Shown: positions 36,069 to 45,137 of the stretch, piece by piece
How positions within the stretch are numbered: the first letter of the stretch is position 1
How the letters are laid out: each line of letters begins with the position of its first letter
Source: Enterovibrio norvegicus DSM 15893
GTDB taxonomy: Bacteria > Pseudomonadota > Gammaproteobacteria > Enterobacterales > Vibrionaceae
DNA: 61,556 nt
Direction of reading: 5' to 3'
NCBI RefSeq assembly: GCF_900115495.1
Contig: NZ_FOWR01000020.1
Span: 36,075-97,630 of the forward strand
The notes under the pieces: generated by a model
What the model was told of the DNA's origin: nothing
What the model saw: the letters and a program-made list of their open reading frames with translations, nothing else
The model's database searches: none
Program-made: the position numbers and the translations under genes

Positions 36069-37151
36069 TTAGGCGACCTCTTCGAACAGAGCCGATTTAC
36101 CCATCAAGGCCCTGACTTTTGTGGTGATACGGAAAATGTGGCTAATCACCGAGAAGTAAACCGCAAACAGCACCAAGAAAGCCATAAACATGATGGTTTC
36201 GCTGACCGCATAAAGCTCACCGAAAACACCTATTGCAGCGAAGAACGACGCCAGAGAACAAATGAACACCAAGGTCATACGAGACGATAAGCCAACACGT
36301 TGGCAAATGTGGTGCAGATGTTCACGGTCTGGTTTACATGGTGACTGACCTTTACGCACACGACGCACCATAATGGTCGTCATGTCCATTAAGGGTAATG
36401 CAATAAACCATAACGCGGCTACAGGGCGAATCGCATCGATATGATCGTTTTGAGACGCGCGGATAAGAAACCAAACGACAGTAAAGCCGATTAACATACT
36501 ACCGGCGTCGCCCATAAAAATCTTAAATCGCTGACCAAGCGGGATCCCAAGGTTCAATAAGATGTAGGGGATTAAAGCAGCAATAAACATGACACAATTC
36601 ATCGCAATAGAAGTATCACCGTTTAGCCAAAACATAATCGCTAGTGCAGCAAATGAGACGGACGCTAGCCCACCTAAAAGTCCATCGATACCATCGACCA
36701 TGTTAAAAGCATTTATTGCACCAATAATTGCAAGTACCGATATGGAATAACTTGCCCACATTGGGAGTTCTAAGAAAGTATCGCCAGCAATGCCACCTAA
36801 GCTATCTAGACTCAAATCACTATAAGTTATCACGCACAATGAAAGTATAACTTGGGCTAACAGCCTAAACTTATAACTAATATCATATTTGTCATCCAGC
36901 ATACCTATAAATATCAAAATCCATCCAACATTCAGATATATCCCCTCACCAAAAGACTCTGAAGCGAAAATCTGAGAAGATAAATAGATAGCAGTAAAAA
37001 CAGCCAAACCTCCAATAACAGGAATCTCACCGACATGCTGCTTACAAGTGCTTGGTTTATCAACAAGGCCAATATTCTTGGCTAATTTTCTAAATATGAA
37101 AAGAAGAAAAAAAGACAGTAAAAAAGATGCAATTATTGAAGTAAACATCAT
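36069..37151 (-). CDS. wecA: WecA-like undecaprenyl-phosphate N-acetylhexosamine-1-phosphate transferase
   Basis: Polytopic membrane enzyme of 360 residues with about 11 hydrophobic segments. It moves GlcNAc-1-P (or a related sugar phosphate) to undecaprenyl phosphate and so starts lipid-linked glycan synthesis. Motifs of the family: IGMLDDKYDI, NAFNMVDGIDGLLGG, KIFMGDAGSM, and REHLHHI. A second Met directly after the first (37148) has better spacing from AGGG and may be the true start. It is the last gene of the capsule locus, 78 bases after kpsT. Its presence is odd because ABC-exported capsules are primed on a Kdo lipid; it may serve O-antigen or enterobacterial-common-antigen type chains. 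Confidence 0.9.
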   Translation of the reverse strand: MMFTSIIASFLLSFFLLFIFRKLAKNIGLVDKPSTCKQHVGEIPVIGGLAVFTAIYLSSQIFASESFGEGIYLNVGWILIFIGMLDDKYDISYKFRLLAQVILSLCVITYSDLSLDSLGGIAGDTFLELPMWASYSISVLAIIGAINAFNMVDGIDGLLGGLASVSFAALAIMFWLNGDTSIAMNCVMFIAALIPYILLNLGIPLGQRFKIFMGDAGSMLIGFTVVWFLIRASQNDHIDAIRPVAALWFIALPLMDMTTIMVRRVRKGQSPCKPDREHLHHICQRVGLSSRMTLVFICSLASFFAAIGVFGELYAVSETIMFMAFLVLFAVYFSVISHIFRITTKVRALMGKSALFEEVA

Positions 37152-37228
37152 TACCCTAAAAGTAAATATTGAATAATTTTGAAAGAGGATTGATAGTATA
37201 GAAACTTTATGACAGGAATACGTTCGCG

Positions 37229-37879
37229 CTAAAATTCACTATAGACTTTGATGGCTTCTTCTAGATCTGGATAAAAATTCATCTCACCTTTGTGAAGTAT
37301 AATTGCGCTATCACAGAACTCTCTTATCTCTTTCATATCATGGCTAACCATGATAACGCTCGCGACCTTACTCTTTTCTAAAAGCGCATTTTTGGCTTTT
37401 TTACGAAACTTCTGGTCGCCCACGGATGTCGCTTCGTCTATCAAGTAAATATCGAAATCAATGGCGACACAACAACCAAATGCCAAGCGAGAGCGCATAC
37501 CACTTGAATAACTTTTCACAGGTAAGTCATACTTAATGCCTAGCTCAGCAAACCCTTTCACTTTTTCTTCATAAGCATCTAAGTCTGCAACACCGTTCAC
37601 GCGTCCGATAAAACGTGTGTTTTCCCTACCGGTCATTTGCGGGTGAATACCAGTAGCAAGGGCTACAGGCCAAGATATCTCTTTGTCAGTAATAACCTTT
37701 CCTTTGTTTGGGTACTCACTGCCCGCCAATATACGGAACAACGTTGACTTACCCGCGCCATTCGAACCCAAAATCGCAATGTTGTGTCCTTCAGGAACGG
37801 TGAAATTGATATCCTGAAAAATATACTGGTTTCCCAATTTTGATGGATAAAATTTCGTTAGGTTTTCCAACCTTATCAT
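37229..37879 (-). CDS. kpsT: Capsule ABC transporter ATP-binding protein, KpsT
   Basis: 216-residue ATPase that powers polysaccharide export with KpsM. Walker A GSNGAGKST at 38-46, ABC signature YSSGMRSRL, Walker B YLIDEATSVGD, switch His in VSHDM. The short form without a C-terminal carbohydrate domain is typical of KpsT. Its start overlaps the kpsC stop by four bases (ATGA), so translation is coupled. Confidence 0.94.
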   Translation of the reverse strand: MIRLENLTKFYPSKLGNQYIFQDINFTVPEGHNIAILGSNGAGKSTLFRILAGSEYPNKGKVITDKEISWPVALATGIHPQMTGRENTRFIGRVNGVADLDAYEEKVKGFAELGIKYDLPVKSYSSGMRSRLAFGCCVAIDFDIYLIDEATSVGDQKFRKKAKNALLEKSKVASVIMVSHDMKEIREFCDSAIILHKGEMNFYPDLEEAIKVYSEF

Positions 37880-39837
37880 CTTGTCACCCTATCTCTGAGG
37901 CGTCTAGCTTGAAGCAAGGCAAACAAAACAAGATTAAACTTTGTTTTCACCCGCCCAGCTTTTTGCTGGCTGATGCGTTGGATAGTCTGCTCTACAGTGC
38001 ACATTTGATTGGAACAAATATCAACATATGTTGGATAAAGCACTAAAGCACCATATACAAGCTCTTGTAGCGTTAAACTGCGTGTTCTCCGATTACAAAT
38101 GAGGTAATCGACAGTCAACCCCCACCCTGCATAAAATGGCATGCCATAGGTATGCACGATTTTTCCACGTAACAGGCCCTCAAAACCCGTCAATGATGTC
38201 ATGGTATGTACCTCATCAACACGTTCTAACAGGCTGTCCATATTGATATCTTTTACTATGATATCGGCCTGGGAATATTCAGAATCTTGATTTAGCACGA
38301 AGTCACGCTCTCCGGCCAATACATCTGGGTGCGGCTTGTAAATAATGAAAGCATGTGGATTATTCTCACGAACCTTCATCAATAAGGCTTTGTTGGTTTT
38401 TATTTCAGGCGAGCCAAATCGAATGGAAGCGTCTGTTTCTACTTGCCCAGGAACAAGAAGTATTCTCTTCCCATGAGGAAGGGTTAATCCCTCATTATTT
38501 CCTACGTTATATTTTGTAACTTTGGCCTTGCGTAATGTCTTGATAAGTTCTGAAGCACGCAGTTTATCCCAGTTAGAAATTTCTAGTTCAAGGTATATTT
38601 TTTCCAGATCACTTTCACTCGTCGCATCAAAATAAATGCCCGATCTATCTAATACTAATGATGCAGGTTTAGATAGTTGGACGCCCAAGCCAACTGAACG
38701 AATAAAGCCATCTTCAATACGCCATACGGTTTTTTCCGTTGTTCGCTTTCGACCCCACAACGAAGTAATTGTGGACTGTTTGTTATGTGAAAACTTCCAG
38801 CTACGGAGGTAATGTGACAGTAGATATTTTCGTGTTACCGAAAGTTGTGAAAGGTCGATGTCTTGTTGGGCTTCGCTGCTTTGCCTGAGAATATCTGAGA
38901 AGTAATTGATGATATCCTCTATTTCACATGGTTCACCGAGCACAGGGTCGACATAGCGCGCATATTGTATATAAGCAGCATAAAATACTTGCTCTAAACT
39001 ACGTGAGACATTTCGTCGTTCAGATTTCTGGGAATCGTGAGTCAACCCCCACCCAGCATAAAATGGAAGACCAAAACAATGAACGTTGACGCCGCCCATT
39101 AATGCTTCGTAACCCATGAGGCTTGAGACAGTGTAAAGATCAGTGACTGATTCTAAAAATTCCCACGGGTTCACTGCTTCTGAACATAATTTGATACGTT
39201 CATCTTCGATAGGTAGTGGATATAAAAAGCCCTGCTTTTTACCCGCGAGCACATCAGGGTGCACTTTTAGCCAAATAGACTCATTAGGGTGGTCCAACAA
39301 AGCCTGTTTAAGCATGGCAACGAAAGTCGTTTGGTCTGCCAACGCTCCCTCAACAGACGCATCACCTTTAGTTTGGTCCACCACGACCACGCTAGGCGTT
39401 TCTACAAATGTCGAGGCTTGGTTTACATTATACTTTGATAGGCGCTTTTCTTTGATTGCGGCGATACAAGACTGAGCACGTGTCAATTGAACTGCTGTGA
39501 GCTGGGCTGTATTGAGGATAAGTGTTTCAAGGTCTGAAGGCAGCCGGGCGTCATAATAAATCCCAGATCCATCTACAACGATACTCGCAGCGACAGCACC
39601 ATCAACACCAAGGCCAACCGAACGCAAAAAACCATCTTCCAATGCGACATATGGCAAGCCTTTATTGCGTGCGTACACTCGTGCTTTTTTAGCGGTAGTT
39701 TTAAATCCCCAACCAATCACTGCATCTTCAGCCGAATCGACGATATCCAACTCAGGGATAAATGCATGAAGGTGAGGGATTTTCTTGATTCCTCGGGAAA
39801 AACACTTAACCGACGTCTTATTTATGTTTTTCATCAT
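37876..39837 (-). CDS. kpsC: Capsule poly-Kdo primer synthase, KpsC
   Basis: 653 residues built of two similar glycosyltransferase halves. FLRSVGLGVDGAVAASIVVD with GIYYDARLPSDLE (first half, about 70-110) recurs as FIRSVGLGVQLSKPASLVLD with GIYFDATSESDLE (second half, about 390-425). LKVHPDVLAGKK is echoed by YKPHPDVLAGER and FYAGWGLT occurs twice. KpsC is a dual beta-Kdo transferase that builds the poly-Kdo linker on lysophosphatidylglycerol with KpsS. Overlaps neuA and kpsT by four bases each. Confidence 0.94.
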   Translation of the reverse strand: MMKNINKTSVKCFSRGIKKIPHLHAFIPELDIVDSAEDAVIGWGFKTTAKKARVYARNKGLPYVALEDGFLRSVGLGVDGAVAASIVVDGSGIYYDARLPSDLETLILNTAQLTAVQLTRAQSCIAAIKEKRLSKYNVNQASTFVETPSVVVVDQTKGDASVEGALADQTTFVAMLKQALLDHPNESIWLKVHPDVLAGKKQGFLYPLPIEDERIKLCSEAVNPWEFLESVTDLYTVSSLMGYEALMGGVNVHCFGLPFYAGWGLTHDSQKSERRNVSRSLEQVFYAAYIQYARYVDPVLGEPCEIEDIINYFSDILRQSSEAQQDIDLSQLSVTRKYLLSHYLRSWKFSHNKQSTITSLWGRKRTTEKTVWRIEDGFIRSVGLGVQLSKPASLVLDRSGIYFDATSESDLEKIYLELEISNWDKLRASELIKTLRKAKVTKYNVGNNEGLTLPHGKRILLVPGQVETDASIRFGSPEIKTNKALLMKVRENNPHAFIIYKPHPDVLAGERDFVLNQDSEYSQADIIVKDINMDSLLERVDEVHTMTSLTGFEGLLRGKIVHTYGMPFYAGWGLTVDYLICNRRTRSLTLQELVYGALVLYPTYVDICSNQMCTVEQTIQRISQQKAGRVKTKFNLVLFALLQARRLRDRVTR

Positions 39838-40511
39838 TTCCGTTGAAGGTACGCTTCAATTTTTTGCATGTCTGCCAATGTATCAACGTCAAGAGATCGC
39901 TCTTCTTCCATTACATAAGGAAAACCGCCCAATTTCGGAATGCACTGACTTCGAGAGAAACCTTCTACAGAAAATAAGTAAATCGCCCCGTTCGGCTGAA
40001 AACAACGCGGTAGATCTTGTCTACGGGTGTATGGGGCTTCTGCACTCACTAAACCTGTGATTTCGCCGCTTTCCAAAATTTTATAAGCTTTGGCTGGCGT
40101 GTTATCCGGTTCATACACAGAAATAACACAACTGCATGTTTCATTATGATCATAGACTTCGAAAGACTGCTTTATATCAGCGACAGTACGAAGTGGTGAG
40201 GTAGGTTGAAGAAGCATCACCCTATCTGAGCTTTTCAACGCAAGCTCTTCGATAGCATGTTCTATCACACAATGAGAGGAAGCATTATCGGTTGCAAGCT
40301 CTGGAGGACGTTCAATGACTTTTGCACCAAACTTTAGGGCAACACTTGCTATGTCAGGACAATCGGTAGAAACGTAAACATCTTCAAATAATCCACTTTC
40401 TTTTGCTGCATCAATACTCCATGCAAGTAACGGTTTACCCGCTAGGGGATAGATGTTTTTACCAGGGAGACCTTTAGAACCACCTCTTGCAGTAATTAGT
40501 GCGATATTCAT
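39834..40511 (-). CDS. neuA: CMP-nonulosonate (sialic acid) cytidylyltransferase
   Basis: Activates sialic or a related nonulosonic acid with CTP. 225 residues. N-terminal nucleotide loop ALITARGGSKGLPGKNIYPL, VSTDCPDIASVA, LLQPTSPLRT, and NGAIYLF are standard for the family. No C-terminal esterase domain, as found in some NeuA. With neuB and neuC 8-10 kb upstream it completes the pathway from UDP-GlcNAc. Because NeuC is of the hydrolysing UDP-GlcNAc type, Neu5Ac is the simplest product, but legionaminate-like sugars cannot be excluded. Coupled by four-base overlaps on both sides. Confidence 0.9.
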   Translation of the reverse strand: MNIALITARGGSKGLPGKNIYPLAGKPLLAWSIDAAKESGLFEDVYVSTDCPDIASVALKFGAKVIERPPELATDNASSHCVIEHAIEELALKSSDRVMLLQPTSPLRTVADIKQSFEVYDHNETCSCVISVYEPDNTPAKAYKILESGEITGLVSAEAPYTRRQDLPRCFQPNGAIYLFSVEGFSRSQCIPKLGGFPYVMEEERSLDVDTLADMQKIEAYLQRK

Positions 40512-41503
40512 AGCGTTTCATTTCTCTGATTTTGTAAATATATCTTATGATATTTGTGAAAGAAAACAATATTCTTTATTGAGAATCTAATGAAGTCTTT
40601 ATTTAACCTTCCGAAGTGAAGAAAATTTGCCTTAAGAATGCATTTAATATTTTTTATACTCAACTTAAAGTCAAAAACTTCTTTATTCTCACCTATTAAA
40701 AACTCATCGATTATATGTGAAGAAACATGTAGTTTTCTCCAGGCCTCATTGACATTATCAGTTGGAAAAATGACATCTTTCCTCATTAGACCTGAGCCTA
40801 AAAAAAGACCCTGTCCGTAGTGTTCACTCCTAGGAAGTTCAAGTACAGTTACGTACTTATTTCTATTAATCGCATCTAATAGAACACTTGATGTAACAGA
40901 GATAACATGTTCAGCCCTTGGTAACCAATCATCAGAACGACCAACAATCACATCTAAATTACTAGGAACTACTAACTTTTGTTTTCTTATAATATCTTTA
41001 AAGGCTATTTTTGGCGCATGTGGACTATTACGGTAGTCTCTTACGCAAATCACCAACCTTCTACTTTTTTCTTTATTTGCAAATGATATTAGCTTTTTAA
41101 TTACATACAAACGTTCCTTATATCCATATGGGACTATTGACTGCTCAAAAAAAACCGAAAGACCTTTCTCTCTAATATCATCATCATTGTTTTTTATTAG
41201 ATAAGGACGAGAAGCTATACTTATCCCAACACTAAAGATACTAAATACCTGATGAGCCTTTTCAAAAGAATACTTATTATATAGAACTACAGAATCTGAA
41301 TTACATCGAGACATCAAAGATAGGACAGCGTCCTTATAAAAAACACCTGGGAAAATTGTTTTTTTATCACGAAAGTCAAAACACTCCTTTACCATCTTTA
41401 CGCCGCCGTAGGGAACAATCTTGGAATCATTCACGCAAAGATTATTAATAGAGTTCATATAAGAATCAGAAAAACTACTCATTATAGATTCGCATGTGTG
41501 CAT
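40508..41503 (-). CDS. Putative glycosyltransferase, DUF6716-like (candidate sialyltransferase)
   Basis: 331-residue soluble protein, AT-rich. The pattern resembles, from memory, the DUF6716 family of putative glycosyltransferases: a YVIKKLISFA..SRRLVICVRDYRNS strand-helix region at about 150-175, VPSNLDVIVGRSDDWLPRAE, ISVTSSVLLDAI, and a final LELPRSEHYGQGLFLGSGLM. The paired Ser motif VTSSVL recalls the nucleotide site of GT-B sialyltransferases, and the gene sits directly before neuA (four-base overlap), so a CMP-sugar donor is plausible. No experimental family was recognised with certainty. Confidence 0.45.
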   Translation of the reverse strand: MHTCESIMSSFSDSYMNSINNLCVNDSKIVPYGGVKMVKECFDFRDKKTIFPGVFYKDAVLSLMSRCNSDSVVLYNKYSFEKAHQVFSIFSVGISIASRPYLIKNNDDDIREKGLSVFFEQSIVPYGYKERLYVIKKLISFANKEKSRRLVICVRDYRNSPHAPKIAFKDIIRKQKLVVPSNLDVIVGRSDDWLPRAEHVISVTSSVLLDAINRNKYVTVLELPRSEHYGQGLFLGSGLMRKDVIFPTDNVNEAWRKLHVSSHIIDEFLIGENKEVFDFKLSIKNIKCILKANFLHFGRLNKDFIRFSIKNIVFFHKYHKIYLQNQRNETL

Positions 41504-41511
41504 TCATAAAA

Positions 41512-42627
41512 TCATCGGCCTAATTTCCTATGGTTATACTCTTTTATAATCTCTGAGATCCTGTTAATGGATGGTGCAATAAATGATATGTTATTGTTAT
41601 ATATTCTATCAACAAAAAAATTTTTATAGCAAATATATTTCATCCTTCTTAAAGGATATAAATATTTTCTTTTACTATTCATGCGCTCATATACAAGAAT
41701 AGATACAAATGAAAAATTTGATTCATAGTGAACAGTATTACTTGGATTTCGTATCGTGGCCTGCGTTACTGGGTCTTTAACATCAGGGGTAGAAAGGAAT
41801 ACATTATTACCTAATACAAAACTATTATGAATTTCATGGAATTGATTCTCATGATTAGAAGAAACAATCAATCTATTACCTTCACTCTCGACCAGAATCT
41901 TAGAACTATTATCGTTCCAAGCGTGTAACCCAACGAGTTCACTCCTCGCGGGGACTTTCAATTCTGTTCTAACGCGATTAACCAATGAAACATTTTCACT
42001 AAAAACTGAGTTTTTCTTTAATTTTGTCGTAGAGATATCTCGGATTATTGTAAAGTCATTAACATATTGATTTTGATGTTTACTTGGTTTGAAATACATT
42101 CTACGATAGTTATTTAAGATGGAATCCGCCACCCATCTCATATAGCTTCTAAGAGGATGGTCTAGGTTTTTAAGGTCGTAGAAATCATCAAGATGTTCTT
42201 TTTTTATAAGAGAGTGAAGATCCAAATATTTGAAGTTGTGTAGATTTGCATATTTTCTATGTAGTCTAGCAATTTCTTCAGACTTTAAAAAAGTACCAGA
42301 AAGCATGGGGAGGATAAGCACAACTACGTTAGAATTTAATGAACTCAACTTTGCATAAAGTTTTTCTATTCCAAACTCAATTATTTTAATTGGAGTTTCA
42401 ATAATATTATAATTGTGAAAATCATTAACATTTGATTCAGTAACAATCAAATCAGAACCAGATATTTTTTCTTTATTTCTAACTACTTCATATAAATTCT
42501 GTATAGAAGTACTAGCACCTAAAGAATAATTATTAAATTCAACATCATTTCGACTTAAACCTAATGATAAACCATCTTTTATTACTGAGTTACTGCCACC
42601 GAGTAAACAAACCTTTATTTTTTTCAT
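41512..42627 (-). CDS. SGNH-type hydrolase/acyltransferase domain protein of the capsule locus
   Basis: 371 residues. SGNH signature blocks: GGSNS with nucleophile Ser12, LGAST around Gly37, ESNVND with Asn66/68, and LDHP with Asp156-His157. This is the arrangement of SGNH esterases and O-acetyltransferases that modify glycans. The C-terminal 200 residues look beta-rich and are unfamiliar. No signal peptide or membrane segment, so it would act on cytoplasmic sugars or nascent chains. The start ATG at 42627 follows TAGGA. Likely adds or removes an acyl group on the capsule (inference). Confidence 0.6.
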   Translation of the reverse strand: MKKIKVCLLGGSNSVIKDGLSLGLSRNDVEFNNYSLGASTSIQNLYEVVRNKEKISGSDLIVTESNVNDFHNYNIIETPIKIIEFGIEKLYAKLSSLNSNVVVLILPMLSGTFLKSEEIARLHRKYANLHNFKYLDLHSLIKKEHLDDFYDLKNLDHPLRSYMRWVADSILNNYRRMYFKPSKHQNQYVNDFTIIRDISTTKLKKNSVFSENVSLVNRVRTELKVPARSELVGLHAWNDNSSKILVESEGNRLIVSSNHENQFHEIHNSFVLGNNVFLSTPDVKDPVTQATIRNPSNTVHYESNFSFVSILVYERMNSKRKYLYPLRRMKYICYKNFFVDRIYNNNISFIAPSINRISEIIKEYNHRKLGR

Positions 42628-42687
42628 AAATCCTATTATCACAAAAACCAATAATTCCATAAAATTTCGATTATAAAGATAACCGTA

Positions 42688-44382
42688 TCAACTTGATAAA
42701 AAATTCACTATCTTATTATCAATATGATCATTATTTCTCAATGAAAGATCACTATGGATTAGGCCGAGTACTGACTCATTATCAATAATAAAACTATTCA
42801 TTTCACCAGCAGTAATGAAAGGTGATTTCACGAGTTGGATACCATTATAAAATAAATAGTAGAAGAAAGAAGCGTGAGGTTTGGGGTTAGGACAGCAGAC
42901 TTTCTTGCTAGGAATATATTCATCGAGTTGACTATAAAAATTATTATAAAGCTTCATAGAACTAGGAATTCCAAGAGCAAATCTATCCCCACAATCATCC
43001 CAACGAAAAACATCAAGAACAAGTTCGTTGTTAAGATTCTCCAATATCTCATCTAAATCAATATTCATATCTAAATCTGGACGACATCTTATAATAAGAT
43101 CGTATTCATCAATATTTTCTTCAATACTATTAAATGAAGAACACATGCCGTAGAACATTTTCAATTGATTGACTTGATTCTTCCAGTTGGTTTCTTTGTT
43201 CTCTTCCAATAATTGAAGTTGAACTTTATCTTCATCAAGAATTTTTATAGATCTTTTATCATTACAAATAAGATCATTGACGTAAATTTTATCAGAAGTT
43301 ATTACATCTTCACTAATCTTTTCTGTACTACATAATTGTTTATATATAGACGGATATCGGCAATATAATACATCACCCCAAAGATTAAAGTTCTTAATTT
43401 GATTACAAAAATCTTCTGAGAACACCCTTCGATAATGACTTAAAGCCAAATTATCTGGTACACGGACGCCACGCTTATCCCAAACATGATAGAAGGTATC
43501 AATCAAAAGATCTTTTGATGAGTTAATATTGAATTTTCTCTTCTCGATACCACGAACCTGTCCAGAGAATAAAATCCCAATTTTTAAGGATTTTCTGGAT
43601 TTAAGATTAGACTCTGGTTTGACAATTTTTTTCAAATTAGTAAGATGGTAATAGTTTAGTTTTGCATTACCATCCTCTTTTACAGAGTTAGCAAACTGCT
43701 TCTCCACATTATCTGTAATATAATCATCATAGTCTTTGGAGAGGAGCATGTTAATCTTCAATATCTCCCTCATTATCAAACTAGAATTCGTAATCTGAAA
43801 AAGACTTCTAGCTTCTGAGTCTAATCTTTTAAGAGTATCGAAATAGGAATGGCTAATCTTACCATGAGACTTAATCTGTGTTTGTAGATATAATATTGGT
43901 ACATCTAACGCATAATGAGGGATAGATTTCAAAGAAACATTTACTATCGAATAAGCATCTTTATAATTTTTATTTCTAAGTAAGAGTAATAATTTCTCTT
44001 TAAAATAACTTATTTTACAAGAGTTGAATTCTGAACTCTTTAATTCTTCAAATTCAAGAAAACTATCTTCACAGGTAAGCTCGCCTAGAGCGCTTTTTAA
44101 TGATAGCTTTTTCTCAAGGAGAAAGTCGTGCTTTAGACCTAAGATATCACAGGCTTTCAATACTACCTTAACGGATTCGAGATCTTTCTGTTTAAAAAGA
44201 GTATTGATAGTAGAAATCTTTGCCTCAAGTTTATCCTCTTTAAAAACAGAATATAGTGAATCAGGATCGTAATACTTATTATCTACTAGTGCTATCCTAG
44301 CCCGAGCTGTATCTCGCTGCTTTCTGATTATTTCTCTTTGAGATCGCGCTGCATCTCTTTGTTTCTCTAATTGTATACTCAT
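42688..44382 (-). CDS. Capsule protein with N-terminal coiled coil and glycosyltransferase-like C-terminal domain
   Basis: 564 residues, AT-rich. Residues 1-33 form a charged heptad-type helix with repeats of Gln-Arg-Asp/Glu (EKQRDAARSQREIIRKQRDT). A helical, TPR-like middle (about 50-230) follows. From about 270 the sequence reads as a GT-A-like domain: IGILFSGQVRG, FYHVWDKRG, NQLKMFYGMCSSFNSI, and DLIIRCRPDLDMNIDLDEI with possible acidic metal sites. I have seen such SGQVRG/RCRPDLD domains in capsule loci of other bacteria but know no defined activity. The coiled coil may bind partners of the synthesis complex. Separate from the next gene by 60 bases. Confidence 0.5.
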   Translation of the reverse strand: MSIQLEKQRDAARSQREIIRKQRDTARARIALVDNKYYDPDSLYSVFKEDKLEAKISTINTLFKQKDLESVKVVLKACDILGLKHDFLLEKKLSLKSALGELTCEDSFLEFEELKSSEFNSCKISYFKEKLLLLLRNKNYKDAYSIVNVSLKSIPHYALDVPILYLQTQIKSHGKISHSYFDTLKRLDSEARSLFQITNSSLIMREILKINMLLSKDYDDYITDNVEKQFANSVKEDGNAKLNYYHLTNLKKIVKPESNLKSRKSLKIGILFSGQVRGIEKRKFNINSSKDLLIDTFYHVWDKRGVRVPDNLALSHYRRVFSEDFCNQIKNFNLWGDVLYCRYPSIYKQLCSTEKISEDVITSDKIYVNDLICNDKRSIKILDEDKVQLQLLEENKETNWKNQVNQLKMFYGMCSSFNSIEENIDEYDLIIRCRPDLDMNIDLDEILENLNNELVLDVFRWDDCGDRFALGIPSSMKLYNNFYSQLDEYIPSKKVCCPNPKPHASFFYYLFYNGIQLVKSPFITAGEMNSFIIDNESVLGLIHSDLSLRNNDHIDNKIVNFLSS

Positions 44383-44395
44383 GCTAACTCCAATA

Positions 44396-45136
44396 TTAAT
44401 AGCCTTTATTCAAAATCGAAGTGTATTCGTCAGGTGTTCCACAAAAAATAACGTCTTTTTCAGCAATAAGATGATAGTGAATATCAAGCCCTTTGCTTAT
44501 TAATAGGTTATATAAAGGTGCAATATATAACTCTCCCTGTTCCCATTCCGACTCGGGCTTATCTAGGTATTCAGCATAGGCATAAAGATAAGTGTTTAAA
44601 TCATTAAAATGATATAGCCCAGTACTACACAGATTTGAAATTGGATTTTTTTCTGCTGTTAAGGACACTTCTGTCGTTGAATCGGATTTAGGTTTTGCGA
44701 ATGACCAATTGTCACCAGTACCTTCAAAAACTTCAAGATATCCATCAGAATTTTTTGTTATCTCTGGGAACTCAAAATTCGGCCTAAAAGTATCTATATT
44801 AAATATAGTTATTGGACCATTATAAAGTCCACCTTTGGCTTCAAAGTTATTTAATCCTAAAGCCACTGTTTCAGCTTGACCTTGAGTATTTTCAGTTAGA
44901 ACTACGATTTCGAAATTTTCTATACCCATTTTTTTTGCTTTTTCTTCAACAAACTTTGGTGTGTCGTATAGATCTTTTACTATGAATAAGAAAACTTTAT
45001 CCGAAAAGTAAGCATTAAAACTATTCACAGAGTGTTCAAATAGTGTTGAGCCCTGTGCTTCTAACATATATTTTGGTTTAGTATAACCCGCTTTAAAAAA
45101 ACGAGAGCTTAAACCGGCCATAGGAATTATGATCAC
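44396..45136 (-). CDS. Sugar nucleotidyltransferase-like protein
   Basis: 246-residue NTP-transferase fold of the glucose-1-phosphate thymidylyl/cytidylyl type. Signature loop IIPMAGLSSRF followed by GYTKPKYMLEAQG, then NIDTFRP as metal site. Ends with QGELYIAPLYNLLISKG as in capsule members. Follows the NTP-APH fusion by one base and may form a complex or successive steps with it. Substrate unknown; probably activates a phosphorylated sugar or alcohol. Confidence 0.65.
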   Translation of the reverse strand: MIIIPMAGLSSRFFKAGYTKPKYMLEAQGSTLFEHSVNSFNAYFSDKVFLFIVKDLYDTPKFVEEKAKKMGIENFEIVVLTENTQGQAETVALGLNNFEAKGGLYNGPITIFNIDTFRPNFEFPEITKNSDGYLEVFEGTGDNWSFAKPKSDSTTEVSLTAEKNPISNLCSTGLYHFNDLNTYLYAYAEYLDKPESEWEQGELYIAPLYNLLISKGLDIHYHLIAEKDVIFCGTPDEYTSILNKGY

Positions 45137-45137
45137 A

